Assembly (NCBI GenBank): GCA_031292015.1
Contig: JARLHY010000049.1
Location: 1 to 31,646, forward strand
Length of the DNA stretch: 31,646 bases
Reading direction: 5' to 3'
Source: Negativicutes bacterium
GTDB lineage: Bacteria; Bacillota_C; Negativicutes; Sporomusales_B; JARLHX01
Shown here: positions 1 through 8,607 of the stretch, piece by piece
Layout: each line of letters starts with the position of its first letter
Numbering within the stretch: the first letter of the stretch is position 1
The notes under the pieces: generated by a model
Seen by the model: only the letters and a program-made list of their open reading frames with translations
What the model was told of the DNA's origin: nothing
Databases searched by the model: none
Made by a program: the position numbers and the translations under genes

Positions 1-845
1 AAGCCCCGCCCCTGCTCGCCGGCCCGGGCCGCCTCAATGGCCGCGTTAAGTCCCAGCAGATTGGTCTGCTGCGCCACCCGCCGGATAACATCCAGGATCT
101 CGGAAATGCCGTTCACTTCCTGGGTCGCTGCTTGAGCGATATTGGACGATTCATGACTGGAAGCGGCAAGCGCCTGGGACGACGCTGCCAGTTCCTGCAG
201 CGAGGATGCCGCCTGCTCCAGATCGGAATACAGTTCCGCCAGCCCCTGCTCGAAGCATTTTCTTCTCTCCCGCTCACACTCGCGCTCGCGTTCATAAGCC
301 TGGGCGATCTTCAGCGCCTCGTTGACAGCCCGCTTTATCGCCGGCAACCCTGATTCCAGGAGATCCACCACACAGCCCCGCTCCTTGGCCGCGGTGGAGC
401 CCCCCTTGTCCCCGGCGATGGCGTTGACCCCGTTCTGGCTCAGCCGCTCCAATATCCCCGGTATGTCCTCAAGGGTGTTCCATGGCCGCACATGGATCGT
501 CACATCTCCAACGACAAAGTCCGCTCCGCCCATTTCCAAAAAGCCGCTGTGAGCCACCACCCCCACCTTGGTGGCGCCGCCTGCCACCAACCTCTGCACC
601 GATTCCAGCATCTCGGCGATAGTCATGGTAAGACCCACCACCGGCTTGTCGGTATGTTTTCGCAGCAAATCGACCATCAGACCCCTGCTGATCAGAACAT
701 CCACCTGTGGATTGGCCCTTGCCACCTCTGGTCCTTTATCAAAACTTACCACTTCGATGGAAAAAAACAAACTGGATTCCCGGCGCACCTGCTCCGCCAC
801 CTGGGCCATCCCGGGCGTCAATGCCACAAAAAAAACCGACTCCAT
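1..845 (-). CDS. Soluble methyl-accepting chemotaxis protein with PrpR_N-like sensor domain (3' end outside window)
   Basis: The frame reads leftward from an ATG at 845 and is open to the window edge (281 codons visible). Residues 1 to about 190 have no membrane segment and follow the PrpR_N pattern: a VDVLISRG segment, then PVVGLTM, an alternating GVVAHSG strand, and a closing [16 protein letters not shown] helix. PrpR_N domains bind small carboxylates such as 2-methylcitrate in PrpR-type activators. After a charged coiled coil ([11 protein letters not shown]) comes the cytoplasmic receptor signalling domain, with the near-invariant tip [19 protein letters not shown] close to the edge. The protein should therefore be a cytosolic chemoreceptor or signal-output protein sensing an internal metabolite and acting through CheA/CheW. 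The ribosome site GGGAGGT lies about 7 bases before the ATG. A Spo0A-like box lies about 40 bases upstream. The receptor domain is certain; the PrpR_N assignment is by pattern only. Confidence 0.85.
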   Translation of the reverse strand, partial: MESVFFVALTPGMAQVAEQVRRESSLFFSIEVVSFDKGPEVARANPQVDVLISRGLMVDLLRKHTDKPVVGLTMTIAEMLESVQRLVAGGATKVGVVAHSGFLEMGGADFVVGDVTIHVRPWNTLEDIPGILERLSQNGVNAIAGDKGGSTAAKERGCVVDLLESGLPAIKRAVNEALKIAQAYERERECERERRKCFEQGLAELYSDLEQAASSLQELAASSQALAASSHESSNIAQAATQEVNGISEILDVIRRVAQQTNLLGLNAAIEAARAGEQGRG

Positions 846-881
846 GACAACTACCTCCCGCGCCGCTAAATTATTACAATA

Positions 882-888
882 TTCGACA
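882..888 (-). promoter_or_regulatory. Candidate Spo0A box upstream of the soluble chemoreceptor
   Basis: On the minus strand the sequence reads TTTTGTCGAATATT, which contains the 0A-box core TGNCGAA in an AT-rich surround. It lies about 37 bases before the start codon and just upstream of a TAATAAT that could be a -10 element, so a bound regulator would overlap the promoter. It is a 7-base core match only. Confidence 0.4.
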
Positions 889-1137
889 AAATTCTATGAA
901 ATTCCTCCCTGTCCGCCTGGATAAAAATGAGCGCCGTTACGCACCATGCTGACACTACTGCCAAGGTAGCACATCCGATAATATTCCAGTTTCAGGTGCG
1001 GACCGACTTCCCTCCCGCCCCGGGAATTTCGGCCCAACAAAAAGAACCGCAATTATGCGGGTTTTAGGCTGTAGACAGGAAGCGGGAGGGGATTTCCGCA
1101 GCGGGACTCGCCCACATACGTGGATAAGTTCAACTAA

Positions 1138-1218
1138 GCCGCGGAAAATCTCCTGCGGCCAGTTTCACTAATATCCCCAGCCGTCGGCAGCTTTGCTGCC
1201 GATAACGGCGTAGGATAT
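1138..1218. repeat. Nested inverted repeats (structured, non-coding)
   Basis: Two stem-loops sit side by side. The first pairs GCCGC and GGA (1138-1145) with TCC and GCGGC (1151-1159). The second is long and interrupted: ATATCC at 1171-1176 pairs with GGATAT at 1213-1218, GCCGT with ACGGC, and CGGCAGC at 1185-1191 with GCTGCCG at 1195-1201 around a TTT loop. With the outer repeat pair 1078-1099/1227-1251 this makes a folded block of about 250 bases. Confidence 0.55.
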
Positions 1219-1264
1219 CGTCCGTAGCGGAGGAATCCCCCTCCCGTTTCCTCACTTTGTCAAC

Positions 1265-1291
1265 AAAAAACCCGCAGTTATGCGGGTTTTT
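1265..1291 (-). terminator. Intrinsic terminator of the GGDEF/HD-GYP gene
   Basis: A perfect 11-bp stem, AAAAACCCGCA at 1266-1276 and TGCGGGTTTTT at 1281-1291, closes on a GTTA loop. It begins 24 bases after the stop codon of the cyclic-di-GMP gene and carries a T-run on the minus strand. It is symmetric enough to work in both directions. A degenerate copy of the same hairpin lies at 1045-1064. Confidence 0.85.
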
Positions 1292-1314
1292 CTCGCTGCA
1301 GTCATAGTGCACAG

Positions 1315-4248
1315 CTAGTTTATCTCCACTCTCATCATCGCGATGAATTCCTCGGCCAGCCGGGGATCAAACTGAATCCCGGCATAGCGCCTGATTTCCT
1401 CGATGGCGTCCTCGTGTCTCATAGCCTGGCGGTAAGGACGGTCGCTGGTCATGGCGTCATAGGCGTCGATAATGCCGAGCATCCGGCACTGAATCGGAAT
1501 CTCGGCGCCACTGAGCCCCAGCGGATAACCGTTGCCGTTCCAATGCTCCTGATGCTTCAGTACCCAGTCGGCGATGGGCGCAAGGTCAGGCGAAGCCCTG
1601 GCTATCCGGAAACCGATCTCGCAGTGACGCTGCATGACGGCATACTCTTCCGCCGTCAGCTTGCCGGGTTTATTCAGGATGCTGTCCGGTATACCCACCT
1701 TGCCGATATCGTGGAATTTGGCGAAAAGCCTGAGATCCGCCAGATCGGCTTGAGGCAGTCGCAGGCGCCGCCCCATCCGTTCCATCAGGTTTTCCAGTCG
1801 GTCGGCGTGCCCTTCCGTTATATGGTCGCGAGCCTCCAGCGCCTTCATCATCGTTCCGACGATGGCGCTGCGCACGCTCTGGCTCTGGTGCATCTTCTGC
1901 CGGTACATGTTGTTGTCGGCCTGCTTGAAGGTCTGGTCGATGTTGGCCGCCGCCGCGACCGACCAGCCCAGCGACAGACTCAGCGGCAAATGCGGAGTGC
2001 GCAGGTTATATTCTTCCACTGTGTTTCGATACCGCGTTTCCAGTTGCTGCATCTCTTCATGCGTCGGCGCGAACAGAAGGACGGCAAACTCATCGCCACC
2101 GATGCGGGCAACAAAATCGGGTTCTTTGACATGGGCTGCGAGAAGTCGCGCGACATTTTTCAGCAACTCGTCACCCTGACGGTGGCCAAGAGTATCGTTG
2201 ATCAGCTTCAGACCGTCGACATCGCAGACAAACATACCGACAGCCTGCTCGTTCCTGGTCTGGAGCCGCAGCAGTTCTTCCTCAAAAAACGTCCTGTTGT
2301 AAACTCCGGTCAGTGAATCATGCAAACTGAGGAACTCGATCCTTGCCTCCATCTGTTTGCGGTCCGTAACATCCCGCATCAGTGCCAGGCAGCAGGTCTT
2401 CCCGTCGATAACCGCCGGTGACGAATTGATCTCGACAACCATTCGGCGCCCATTGCGGTCAGCCGTCTCCCGTTCATAGACCTGTATCCCCTCGTTGACC
2501 GTTTTCCGGATCCGGGCCAGAGCCTCTTCTTTGAGGGCGGGAGTGGAAATCAGCACAATTCCCTGCTGCTTGAACTCTTCTTCCGAAAAGCCAAACATCT
2601 CGGTCATCCTGCGATTGACCGCCAGGATGGCGCCGTTCTCCGGGTCATTCACCACAAAGCCGTCGCCGGAGGCGTTGAAAATTTCCTCGATGGTCCGGTT
2701 GCTTTGTGACAGCTTGGAGTTGGCGGCGACGACCTCGGAGTAGACCAGGCGCAGTTCCTCCTCCCCGGCGGTCAGCTCTTCATGGGAAGCCGTCAGTTCT
2801 TCGAAACTCTCCTGCAGCAGCCGCTCCTTCTCCCTCAGCTCGGCCTCCGCCTTCTTCCGCTCCGTCACATCAATGCCGATCCCGACAATATAGGGCTTGT
2901 TGTCAAGGACCATCTTGACCGCGGTAAGGTAGAACGGTATCCTGCGTCCCTCCTTGGTCTGCAGTTCGGCTTCTTCCTTGGCCTCGCCGTTCTGGAATGC
3001 TTTTTCCACCGCCCAGGTAATCCGCGCCAAGGTTTCCTCGTCATCCCGGTACCAGTCGTTCAGGGTCATTGTGGACAGTTCCCCCGCCGTGTATCCAGTC
3101 GCGCTTTCATGATTTTTATTCCAGCGCACAAGACGCCCTTCGGCGTCATAGAGGTAGAGCAGCCCGGGTACGCTTTCCAGTACCGCGTTGCTGAAAACCC
3201 GCTCATTGTTCAGTTCGTTATAATTTCTGCGGAGTTCATCCTCCGAAACGGTAAGCTCCTCATGGGTGGCAGACAACTGTTCATAGCTCTCCTGCAGCCT
3301 CTTGTCGGCCTGGCGCCGCCTGCGGGCCTGCAGCATGAGACTGCCGGAAAAGACGACAATAAAGAAACTGACTCCGCCGGCGGCACCAAGGTAGGCGTAA
3401 CGGCGCTGCAGCATCGGCGCCAGCGTGCTCTCCGACACCCCGACCTGGACGATAAGGGGGTAGTCTGACATCTGCCGGTAACTCATCAGCACCTTTTTGC
3501 CGAGAAATTGGCCGAGGGAGTGATAGACTCCGGCCGGGGCCTTGTTAATTTCCTGGAAAACCGTGGCCGCAGCCATGTCGCGCCCCAGCTCTGAGCCGCT
3601 GTTGCTGGCCCGGGTGTAGCCGTCCAGCCCCAGTACCCGCACAATGTAGTCCTCGTTAAAATTCATGGCCCGGTAGAAATTGTTGAAATACTCGGGACTG
3701 ATCGAGACATAAACAATGCCGGCAAAGCTGCCATCCGGATTGCTCAGGCGGCGCGACAGCGGAACGGAAGACATCCCGGTCACACGCCCCATGAACGGCT
3801 GGCCGATGTACAGCTTGTTCGTGTCGGTATCTCTATGAGCCTGGAAATGGGGCCGGTCGGCAAAATTTATCCCGGCGGGTGAGGGGTAGAAACTTGCCAG
3901 CATATAGCCGTTTTTATCCTCTACTGCCAGCTGGATGACCAGCGGGTCCTGGCCGATCTGGACCATCAGCCGGGTAAGGGCCGGAGTCACCGCCCGCGCC
4001 CCCTCATATTCTTTTTTCATCAGCAGCAGGTACTGGTCATGGGTCTTCAGCACCTGACGCACATGCTCCTCGAAAGCCCGGGCGAACTTGTCGCCGTCAT
4101 TGATCACCGTTTCGATGGTCGCTGTCCGGTCCTGATCAACCTGCCACAAGGCGGTGGCCCATACCAGGACAAGCAGGATGAAACCAAACGTGACAATGGA
4201 CTTGGCAGGCAGGATCCACTCCCGGAAATACTGGCCAACTCTTTCCAT
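1315..4248 (-). CDS. Membrane Cache-PAS-PAS-GGDEF-HD-GYP cyclic-di-GMP signalling protein
   Basis: About 977 residues. A membrane helix (residues ~18-38), an extracytoplasmic double-Cache-like region (~45-280) and a second helix (~286-309) are followed by two PAS domains (~353-465 and ~521-635) separated by coiled coils that repeat the phrase SHEELTAGEEELR. A diguanylate cyclase domain has an intact GGDEF motif (~719-723) and a C-terminal HD-GYP domain (~795-975) has FHDIGK. Numbers count from the outermost ATG at 4254. The HD-GYP signature reads HQEHWNGNGYP, so the second His and the Asp of the common HHExxDGxGYP form are changed to Gln and Asn. The family makes and breaks cyclic-di-GMP in response to an external ligand; which activity dominates cannot be read from sequence. 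I prefer the start at 4248: GAGGG lies 6 bases before it, whereas the ATG at 4254 directly abuts that site. It is followed by a terminator and is probably a single-gene transcript. Confidence 0.93.
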   Translation of the reverse strand: MERVGQYFREWILPAKSIVTFGFILLVLVWATALWQVDQDRTATIETVINDGDKFARAFEEHVRQVLKTHDQYLLLMKKEYEGARAVTPALTRLMVQIGQDPLVIQLAVEDKNGYMLASFYPSPAGINFADRPHFQAHRDTDTNKLYIGQPFMGRVTGMSSVPLSRRLSNPDGSFAGIVYVSISPEYFNNFYRAMNFNEDYIVRVLGLDGYTRASNSGSELGRDMAAATVFQEINKAPAGVYHSLGQFLGKKVLMSYRQMSDYPLIVQVGVSESTLAPMLQRRYAYLGAAGGVSFFIVVFSGSLMLQARRRRQADKRLQESYEQLSATHEELTVSEDELRRNYNELNNERVFSNAVLESVPGLLYLYDAEGRLVRWNKNHESATGYTAGELSTMTLNDWYRDDEETLARITWAVEKAFQNGEAKEEAELQTKEGRRIPFYLTAVKMVLDNKPYIVGIGIDVTERKKAEAELREKERLLQESFEELTASHEELTAGEEELRLVYSEVVAANSKLSQSNRTIEEIFNASGDGFVVNDPENGAILAVNRRMTEMFGFSEEEFKQQGIVLISTPALKEEALARIRKTVNEGIQVYERETADRNGRRMVVEINSSPAVIDGKTCCLALMRDVTDRKQMEARIEFLSLHDSLTGVYNRTFFEEELLRLQTRNEQAVGMFVCDVDGLKLINDTLGHRQGDELLKNVARLLAAHVKEPDFVARIGGDEFAVLLFAPTHEEMQQLETRYRNTVEEYNLRTPHLPLSLSLGWSVAAAANIDQTFKQADNNMYRQKMHQSQSVRSAIVGTMMKALEARDHITEGHADRLENLMERMGRRLRLPQADLADLRLFAKFHDIGKVGIPDSILNKPGKLTAEEYAVMQRHCEIGFRIARASPDLAPIADWVLKHQEHWNGNGYPLGLSGAEIPIQCRMLGIIDAYDAMTSDRPYRQAMRHEDAIEEIRRYAGIQFDPRLAEEFIAMMRVEIN

Positions 4249-4339
4249 GCTCATCCCTCACAACAAGATATCCGGGTAAAAATTGTTCTCGGTCCCAATT
4301 CCCAGACAGCAGTATCATCTGAGATATGTTAGTTCTTTT

Positions 4340-4359
4340 AGGAATTTTCGACAATTCCT
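4340..4359. promoter_or_regulatory. Candidate Spo0A box within an inverted repeat
   Basis: AGGAATT at 4340-4346 and AATTCCT at 4353-4359 form a perfect 7-bp inverted repeat. The segment 4347-4353 read on the minus strand is TGTCGAA in the context ATTGTCGAAAATTCC, a good match to the Spo0A box. It lies about 100 bases upstream of the cyclic-di-GMP gene (minus strand) and about 320 bases upstream of the MFS gene (plus strand). Confidence 0.4.
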
Positions 4360-4675
4360 GCAAAATCCCTCCATAATTTTCTTGCGTCTGGCGGGAATCA
4401 AAGGCTGGAAGATTTCTTTCCGCCGGCCCAATTCTTGGTAGAGGTTGGTAAAATAGGCAGGAAATGTAGAATTCAAGGAGAAATACATAATGTGGTTCAC
4501 TTTTAGTGGCTTTGGCGAAACATACGCCTCCATGTCGCTTGCTACTGCCAAAGCCAGGAGATGGGAAGGATTAGCGTCCAAAAACTATGTGCCGATTCGC
4601 GAAATCTCGACAAAAGAGCTCTGGCGATTAAGCACTGAATTTTTAGTGTTACAAAATGAGGCGGGAGGGCTGGTT

Positions 4676-5998
4676 GTGAGTACTGAAGCTAGTATAAAAT
4701 CTATACCCAAAGCACGCTGGATACGGATTATTCCCCCGACAATCATCATTTACATTATTGCGTACATGGATAGAATGAATGTAAGTTTCGCTATAGCCGG
4801 AGGCATGAGTAAAGAGCTGGAGATGTCCATGGCAGCTTCCGGTCTGGCAGCGGGAATATTCTTTTTTGGTTACCTGGTACTGCAAGTGCCGGGTGGCTAT
4901 TTGGCAGAACACAAAAGTGCGAAACGCTTTATCTTGTGGTCGATTATTGGTTGGGGCCTGACATCCATGCTGACAGGGCTGGCCCAAAACGAGTGGCAGC
5001 TTCTGGCCGCGAGGTTTGCGCTGGGGGTCGCCGAAGGCGGAGTGTTTCCCGCGGTATTGGTTATTCTCAGCAATTGGTTTCCCAGAAGCGAAATCGGACG
5101 CGCCAACGCACTGTTCGTATCAAGCATGGCGATTTCTTCGGCGGTCACAAATCCTTTTTCGGGCTGGATTGTATATAGTTATGGCTGGCGTTATCTGTTT
5201 TTCATCGAAGGAGGAGTTTCTCTTCTGCTCATCTTTATCTGGCTTCCTCTTATCAGCGACCGGCCCGCAGAGGCTAAATGGATTTCAAAGGAGGAAAAGG
5301 AGTATTTAGTCAACACGCTGGCCGCCGAAAAGGCGGAGGCAGCGTCAAATATGACGGCTAAAAACTGGACATTCAGGCAAATGCTGACCGACAAGACGCT
5401 TTGGATCATGGTTGTCAGTTATATATGCTTCACTGCCGGGCAGAACGGTTACTCGATGTGGCTGCCGACAATACTGAAAGATCTTACAAGCCTGAGTTTG
5501 GCGAATGTGGGCTTCCTGGCGTCCATACCTTTCATTGTAGCGATCGGCGGTACATACATATTTGGCTCCTTGACCGACCGCTTTGGCAATCCGCGGTTCT
5601 ACGCCGCGGTTGTCCTGTGGTGCTTTTCCGGGTTCTTATTCCTGTCGATGCAGTTTCCCGGCAAGGTCTTGTTATCTTTTGGGTTGCTGGTCATCACAGG
5701 CGGTTTTTTGAAAGCTTATAATGCTCCTTTTTGGTCCATGCAGTCTTTGGTGTTCCCGGCAGGAATGGCCGGAGCCTCCAGGGGTGTGATTAACGCGCTC
5801 GGAAATCTGGGAGGATTTATCGGGCCATTTTTTGTCGGATGGATATCAAGCTCGACAGGAGATATGAAATATGGTGTCTACAGTCTGGTCGCCCTGTTAG
5901 CTTTTGGCGGCTGCACCACGATGCTTTTGCCTGCCATTACGGCCCGCAAAAAGCGTAATGCGCCGACTGGAATACAACCTGTTTCAAAAATTGATTAG
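4676..5998 (+). CDS. MFS transporter, anion:cation symporter (sugar-acid type) family
   Basis: 440 residues with about 12 hydrophobic segments. The first helix region carries YMDRMNVSFAIAGGM, the helix-2 loop has the GGYLAEHKSAKR A-like motif, and ALGVAEGGVFPAVLVILSNW fits the ACS family, which imports hexuronates, glucarate, tartrate and similar anions by proton symport. I chose the GTG at 4676 because GGGAGGG lies 6 bases before it and the protein then has normal family length. The frame stays open upstream to an ATG at 4490 that also has an AAGGAG site, but those 62 residues look unlike any MFS N-terminus. A chemoreceptor follows 90 bases later in the same direction with no visible terminator, so the two may be co-transcribed and respond to the same solute. 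The substrate is unknown. Confidence 0.88.
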   Translation: MSTEASIKSIPKARWIRIIPPTIIIYIIAYMDRMNVSFAIAGGMSKELEMSMAASGLAAGIFFFGYLVLQVPGGYLAEHKSAKRFILWSIIGWGLTSMLTGLAQNEWQLLAARFALGVAEGGVFPAVLVILSNWFPRSEIGRANALFVSSMAISSAVTNPFSGWIVYSYGWRYLFFIEGGVSLLLIFIWLPLISDRPAEAKWISKEEKEYLVNTLAAEKAEAASNMTAKNWTFRQMLTDKTLWIMVVSYICFTAGQNGYSMWLPTILKDLTSLSLANVGFLASIPFIVAIGGTYIFGSLTDRFGNPRFYAAVVLWCFSGFLFLSMQFPGKVLLSFGLLVITGGFLKAYNAPFWSMQSLVFPAGMAGASRGVINALGNLGGFIGPFFVGWISSSTGDMKYGVYSLVALLAFGGCTTMLLPAITARKKRNAPTGIQPVSKID

Positions 5999-6088
5999 CC
6001 GACGCATCATATAGGCTAAGAACAGCAAAAAAACATCAGCGAAAAAATTACGATCAGGCGTCGGATCATCTGAGGGAGGCATATAAGC

Positions 6089-8044
6089 ATGAAAAGAAAA
6101 ATCATTGCCATTTTACTTGCTGCCGGTTGCATTCCGCTTATTCTTGCGACAATCTACTTCTATTTCGTCGTACAGCAAAAAACCATCGACGAATACAATC
6201 GATCCAGCGAGAAGAGTGCCCAGTCCATCCAGATTGAAATCAGCAACATCATTGATGACCATATGACTATGCTGCGCATTATCGGGGCGAATCCCAGCGT
6301 GGCCAACCTTGATGCCGAGGGAGGTAAAGCGCATCTGGTGAATTCCCAGCGGCTGGCTGGCCCGGGCAATTTATTTATTGCCTCAGGCCCCACCGGGCAA
6401 CAGGTTATTCGCAGCGATACCCTTGGTTTTGTCAATGTCGGTCAGCGCAAATTTTTCCAGACAGCTATCAAAGGCACAGAAGCAATATCCGAGGTGCTCA
6501 TCAGCCTATCGACCGGCGAACCGATTGTAGTATTCGCAGTGCCTTTATACGGACCGGAAAAGCAGGTTCAGGGCGTGCTGCAAAACACCTATGAGCTTGT
6601 GAAGTTGCGCGAGCTTGTTGAAAAGCTTTCTGTCAACGGCGCTGTTGTGTCCATTGTTGACAGCGAAGGCAAACTGCTTGCTCATCCTGACAACGAAATC
6701 GCCAAAGCGCGCAAAGACATGAACACTGCTTCGTTTATCAAAGACGGACTTACCGGAAAGACAGGCCGGACAAGCTATATAAATGAAAAAGGCGTAAGTG
6801 TAGATTCCTATTATCTGCCTGAACCGCGAACAGGCTGGGTAATTCTCGTGGAAACTCCGTCCTCCATACTGGCCGCCGCCCTTATGGCCTACAAACTAAA
6901 ATTCGGCGGACTGCTTCTTATCACAATCATTATCATGGTTGTTGCCGGTATTTTCGTCGCCCGCCGAATGGTGCTGCCGATACAGGAGCTGTCTGAACGG
7001 ACCCGGCAGGTTGCTGCCGGCGATCTTACCGCCCAAAGGATCCAGATCACCAGTACCGATGAAGTCGGGGAGCTCGCGAAGGCATTCAATCAAATGCAGG
7101 CCGATATAACCAAATTGGTAAAAGACCTTGGCGCAGCCGCCGAACATGTGGCTGCTTCCAGTGAAGAGTTAAGTGCCAGCGCCGAGGAAGCCGCCAAATC
7201 GGTTGTCAATGTAACATCTTCTGTTACCAATATCGCTGCAAATTCTGATAAACAAGCGAATATGGCCCAAGAAACATCCCGCCGCGTCGAGGACCGGACC
7301 GACCATGTGCGGCAAGCGGCCACCGAAGCCGACAATGCGGCGCGACTGGCCAGCGACGCTGTCAAAGTAGCCGCGGCTGGCGAAAACAGCATCGGCACAG
7401 TGATTACCCAGATGCAGCGAATAGAGAAATCGGTGACAACAACAGCAGTCACCGTCGATAAACTCGGTGCCGCTTCCGGTGAGATTGGCCAGATTATCGA
7501 CACGATTCAGTCGATCGCCGGACAGACAAACCTCCTCGCGCTTAATGCGGCGATTGAGGCGGCCAGGGCCGGTGAGGCGGGACGCGGTTTTGCCGTGGTG
7601 GCCGAAGAAGTGCGTCGGCTCGCCGAACAGAGTGCGAACGCAGCCGCTCAGATCGGCGGCCTGATTGCTGAGATTCAGCAAAGTACCGGCGCGGCGGTCA
7701 CGTCCATGACCGAAGGTGCCCAGGAGGTAACGCTGGGCGGTGAAGTGGTCAGCGAAGCCGGTAGAGCCTTTAAACAGCTTGTGGATATGGTGAACAAAAT
7801 GCAGGACGAAGTCGTCCGAATCGCTGACGTACTGAAAGATCTTGTTCAAGGTAATATTGCCGTAGTATCTGACGTGAAAGCCATGGCTTCATTAAGCGAA
7901 AATGCCGCAACTGATACCCAGAACATTTCGGCAACAAGCGAGGAACTCTCGGCAACCATGGAAGAAATGGCAGCATCAAGCCGCGTACTGTCTGACATGG
8001 CCGAGAAGCTGCAAAGCCTCATTTCGCGGTTCAAGATTCGCTAA
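6089..8044 (+). CDS. Transmembrane methyl-accepting chemotaxis protein (Cache-HAMP-MA)
   Basis: 651 residues. A membrane helix at ~5-27 leads into an extracytoplasmic Cache-type ligand-binding region (~35-265), a second helix (~272-292), a HAMP linker (~291-345, with [19 protein letters not shown]) and a long methyl-accepting domain ending at the C-terminus. The signalling tip [19 protein letters not shown] lies at ~478-496. Flanking Glu/Gln-rich heptads such as [17 protein letters not shown] are typical methylation or helical-bundle segments. Membrane-bound receptors of this layout sense amino acids, carboxylates or amines outside the cell and control CheA. GAGGGAGG lies 9 bases before the ATG. 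The preceding MFS gene points to a shared ligand, but this is inference. A strong convergent terminator follows. Confidence 0.95.
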   Translation: MKRKIIAILLAAGCIPLILATIYFYFVVQQKTIDEYNRSSEKSAQSIQIEISNIIDDHMTMLRIIGANPSVANLDAEGGKAHLVNSQRLAGPGNLFIASGPTGQQVIRSDTLGFVNVGQRKFFQTAIKGTEAISEVLISLSTGEPIVVFAVPLYGPEKQVQGVLQNTYELVKLRELVEKLSVNGAVVSIVDSEGKLLAHPDNEIAKARKDMNTASFIKDGLTGKTGRTSYINEKGVSVDSYYLPEPRTGWVILVETPSSILAAALMAYKLKFGGLLLITIIIMVVAGIFVARRMVLPIQELSERTRQVAAGDLTAQRIQITSTDEVGELAKAFNQMQADITKLVKDLGAAAEHVAASSEELSASAEEAAKSVVNVTSSVTNIAANSDKQANMAQETSRRVEDRTDHVRQAATEADNAARLASDAVKVAAAGENSIGTVITQMQRIEKSVTTTAVTVDKLGAASGEIGQIIDTIQSIAGQTNLLALNAAIEAARAGEAGRGFAVVAEEVRRLAEQSANAAAQIGGLIAEIQQSTGAAVTSMTEGAQEVTLGGEVVSEAGRAFKQLVDMVNKMQDEVVRIADVLKDLVQGNIAVVSDVKAMASLSENAATDTQNISATSEELSATMEEMAASSRVLSDMAEKLQSLISRFKIR

Positions 8045-8080
8045 ATCAAAAGTCTGTCTCAAGAACCGAAAGCAAGTTGT

Positions 8081-8122
8081 CCAAAACGAAAAGAGCGATT
8101 TTAATCGCTCTTTTCGTTTTGG
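8081..8122. terminator. Bidirectional intrinsic terminator between convergent genes
   Basis: A perfect 19-bp inverted repeat (8081-8099 with 8104-8122) closes on TTTA. Its core is GAGCGAT/ATCGCTC followed by T-runs on both strands. It lies 36 bases after the chemoreceptor stop and 32 bases after the end of the rpiB-like gene, which converges from the right, so it serves both. Confidence 0.9.
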
Positions 8123-8154
8123 GACGTTTATAGTAGATCTCCCCGCTATGTATG

Positions 8155-8607
8155 CTAAACAGCGGCGCTCCTTTTCTCGATCTTCATGATCTTTTCGATT
8201 TTTTGGGCCGACGGCCCGCCGCTGAAAAAGCTTTCCAGCCAGGTTTTGACCACCGGTTTCGCGACCTGCGGCCCGACGATAAGCGCTCCCAGCGTTATGA
8301 TGTGGGCATCATTGCTTTTGGCGGCCCGCTCGGCCGAATACACATCATGGCACTGCGCGGCCCGGATGCCTTTGACTTTATTGGCGGCCATCGCCATACC
8401 GATTCCTGTGCCGCAGATCAGGATACCCCGCTCGCATTTGCCGCTGGTGATGGCTTCCACCGTGCCTTCAGCCACATCGGGATAATCGATGGGGTCGGCG
8501 CTGAAACAGCCGCAGTCCGTCACTTCGTGCCCTAGCAAAATGATGTATTCTTTAAGGTCTTCTTTGAGCTGATACCCTAAATTATCGGCCCCGATAGCAA
8601 TTTTCAT
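8155..8607 (-). CDS. rpiB: RpiB/LacAB-family sugar-phosphate isomerase, EryI-like (probable tetrulose-phosphate isomerase)
   Basis: 150 residues, full length for the family, which interconverts aldose and ketose phosphates. The catalytic Cys is kept in LICGTGIGMAMAANKVKGIRA. Several residues that define ribose-5-phosphate isomerase are not: the GADH His is Asn (GADNLG), the ring-opening His of HND is Ser (AKSNDAHIITLGA), and the phosphate-binding GGRHQxRV segment is GGPSAQKI. As I recall them, the erythritol-pathway enzymes EryI/DerI (D-erythrulose-4-phosphate isomerases) share the SNxAxIIT and GPSA features. A four-carbon 4-phosphate cannot form a furanose ring, so losing the ring-opening His makes sense. 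The start overlaps the end of the TPI-like gene by 26 bases, with GGAGGG 6 bases before the ATG, so it is the last gene of the operon. Family is secure; substrate is inferred. Confidence 0.9.
   Translation of the reverse strand: MKIAIGADNLGYQLKEDLKEYIILLGHEVTDCGCFSADPIDYPDVAEGTVEAITSGKCERGILICGTGIGMAMAANKVKGIRAAQCHDVYSAERAAKSNDAHIITLGALIVGPQVAKPVVKTWLESFFSGGPSAQKIEKIMKIEKRSAAV

Larger units (their letters stand above)
846..1314. other. 469-base gene-free interval with promoter region and nested hairpins
   Basis: No convincing gene is present. The left part (846-900) is the promoter region of the soluble chemoreceptor and holds a Spo0A-like box at 882-888. The right part (1037-1293) is dense in inverted repeats: a weak hairpin at 1047-1060, a hairpin at 1138-1159, a long interrupted stem at 1171-1218, and a strong terminator at 1266-1291. 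In addition 1078-1099 is roughly the inverted complement of 1227-1251. A 60-codon open frame across this area on the minus strand is explained by the hairpins and is not called. Confidence 0.7.

Noticed and set aside
1130..1312. 60-codon open frame on the minus strand
   Set aside because: It overlaps the hairpin block and terminator, has no clear ribosome site and no recognisable domain.
1414..2316. 300-codon open frame on the plus strand
   Set aside because: It is antisense to the GGDEF/HD-GYP region; high G+C at codon positions of the real gene produces long shadow frames.
4315..4581. 88-codon open frame on the minus strand upstream of the cyclic-di-GMP gene
   Set aside because: It crosses the promoter region and the Spo0A-like box, and shows no domain or ribosome site.
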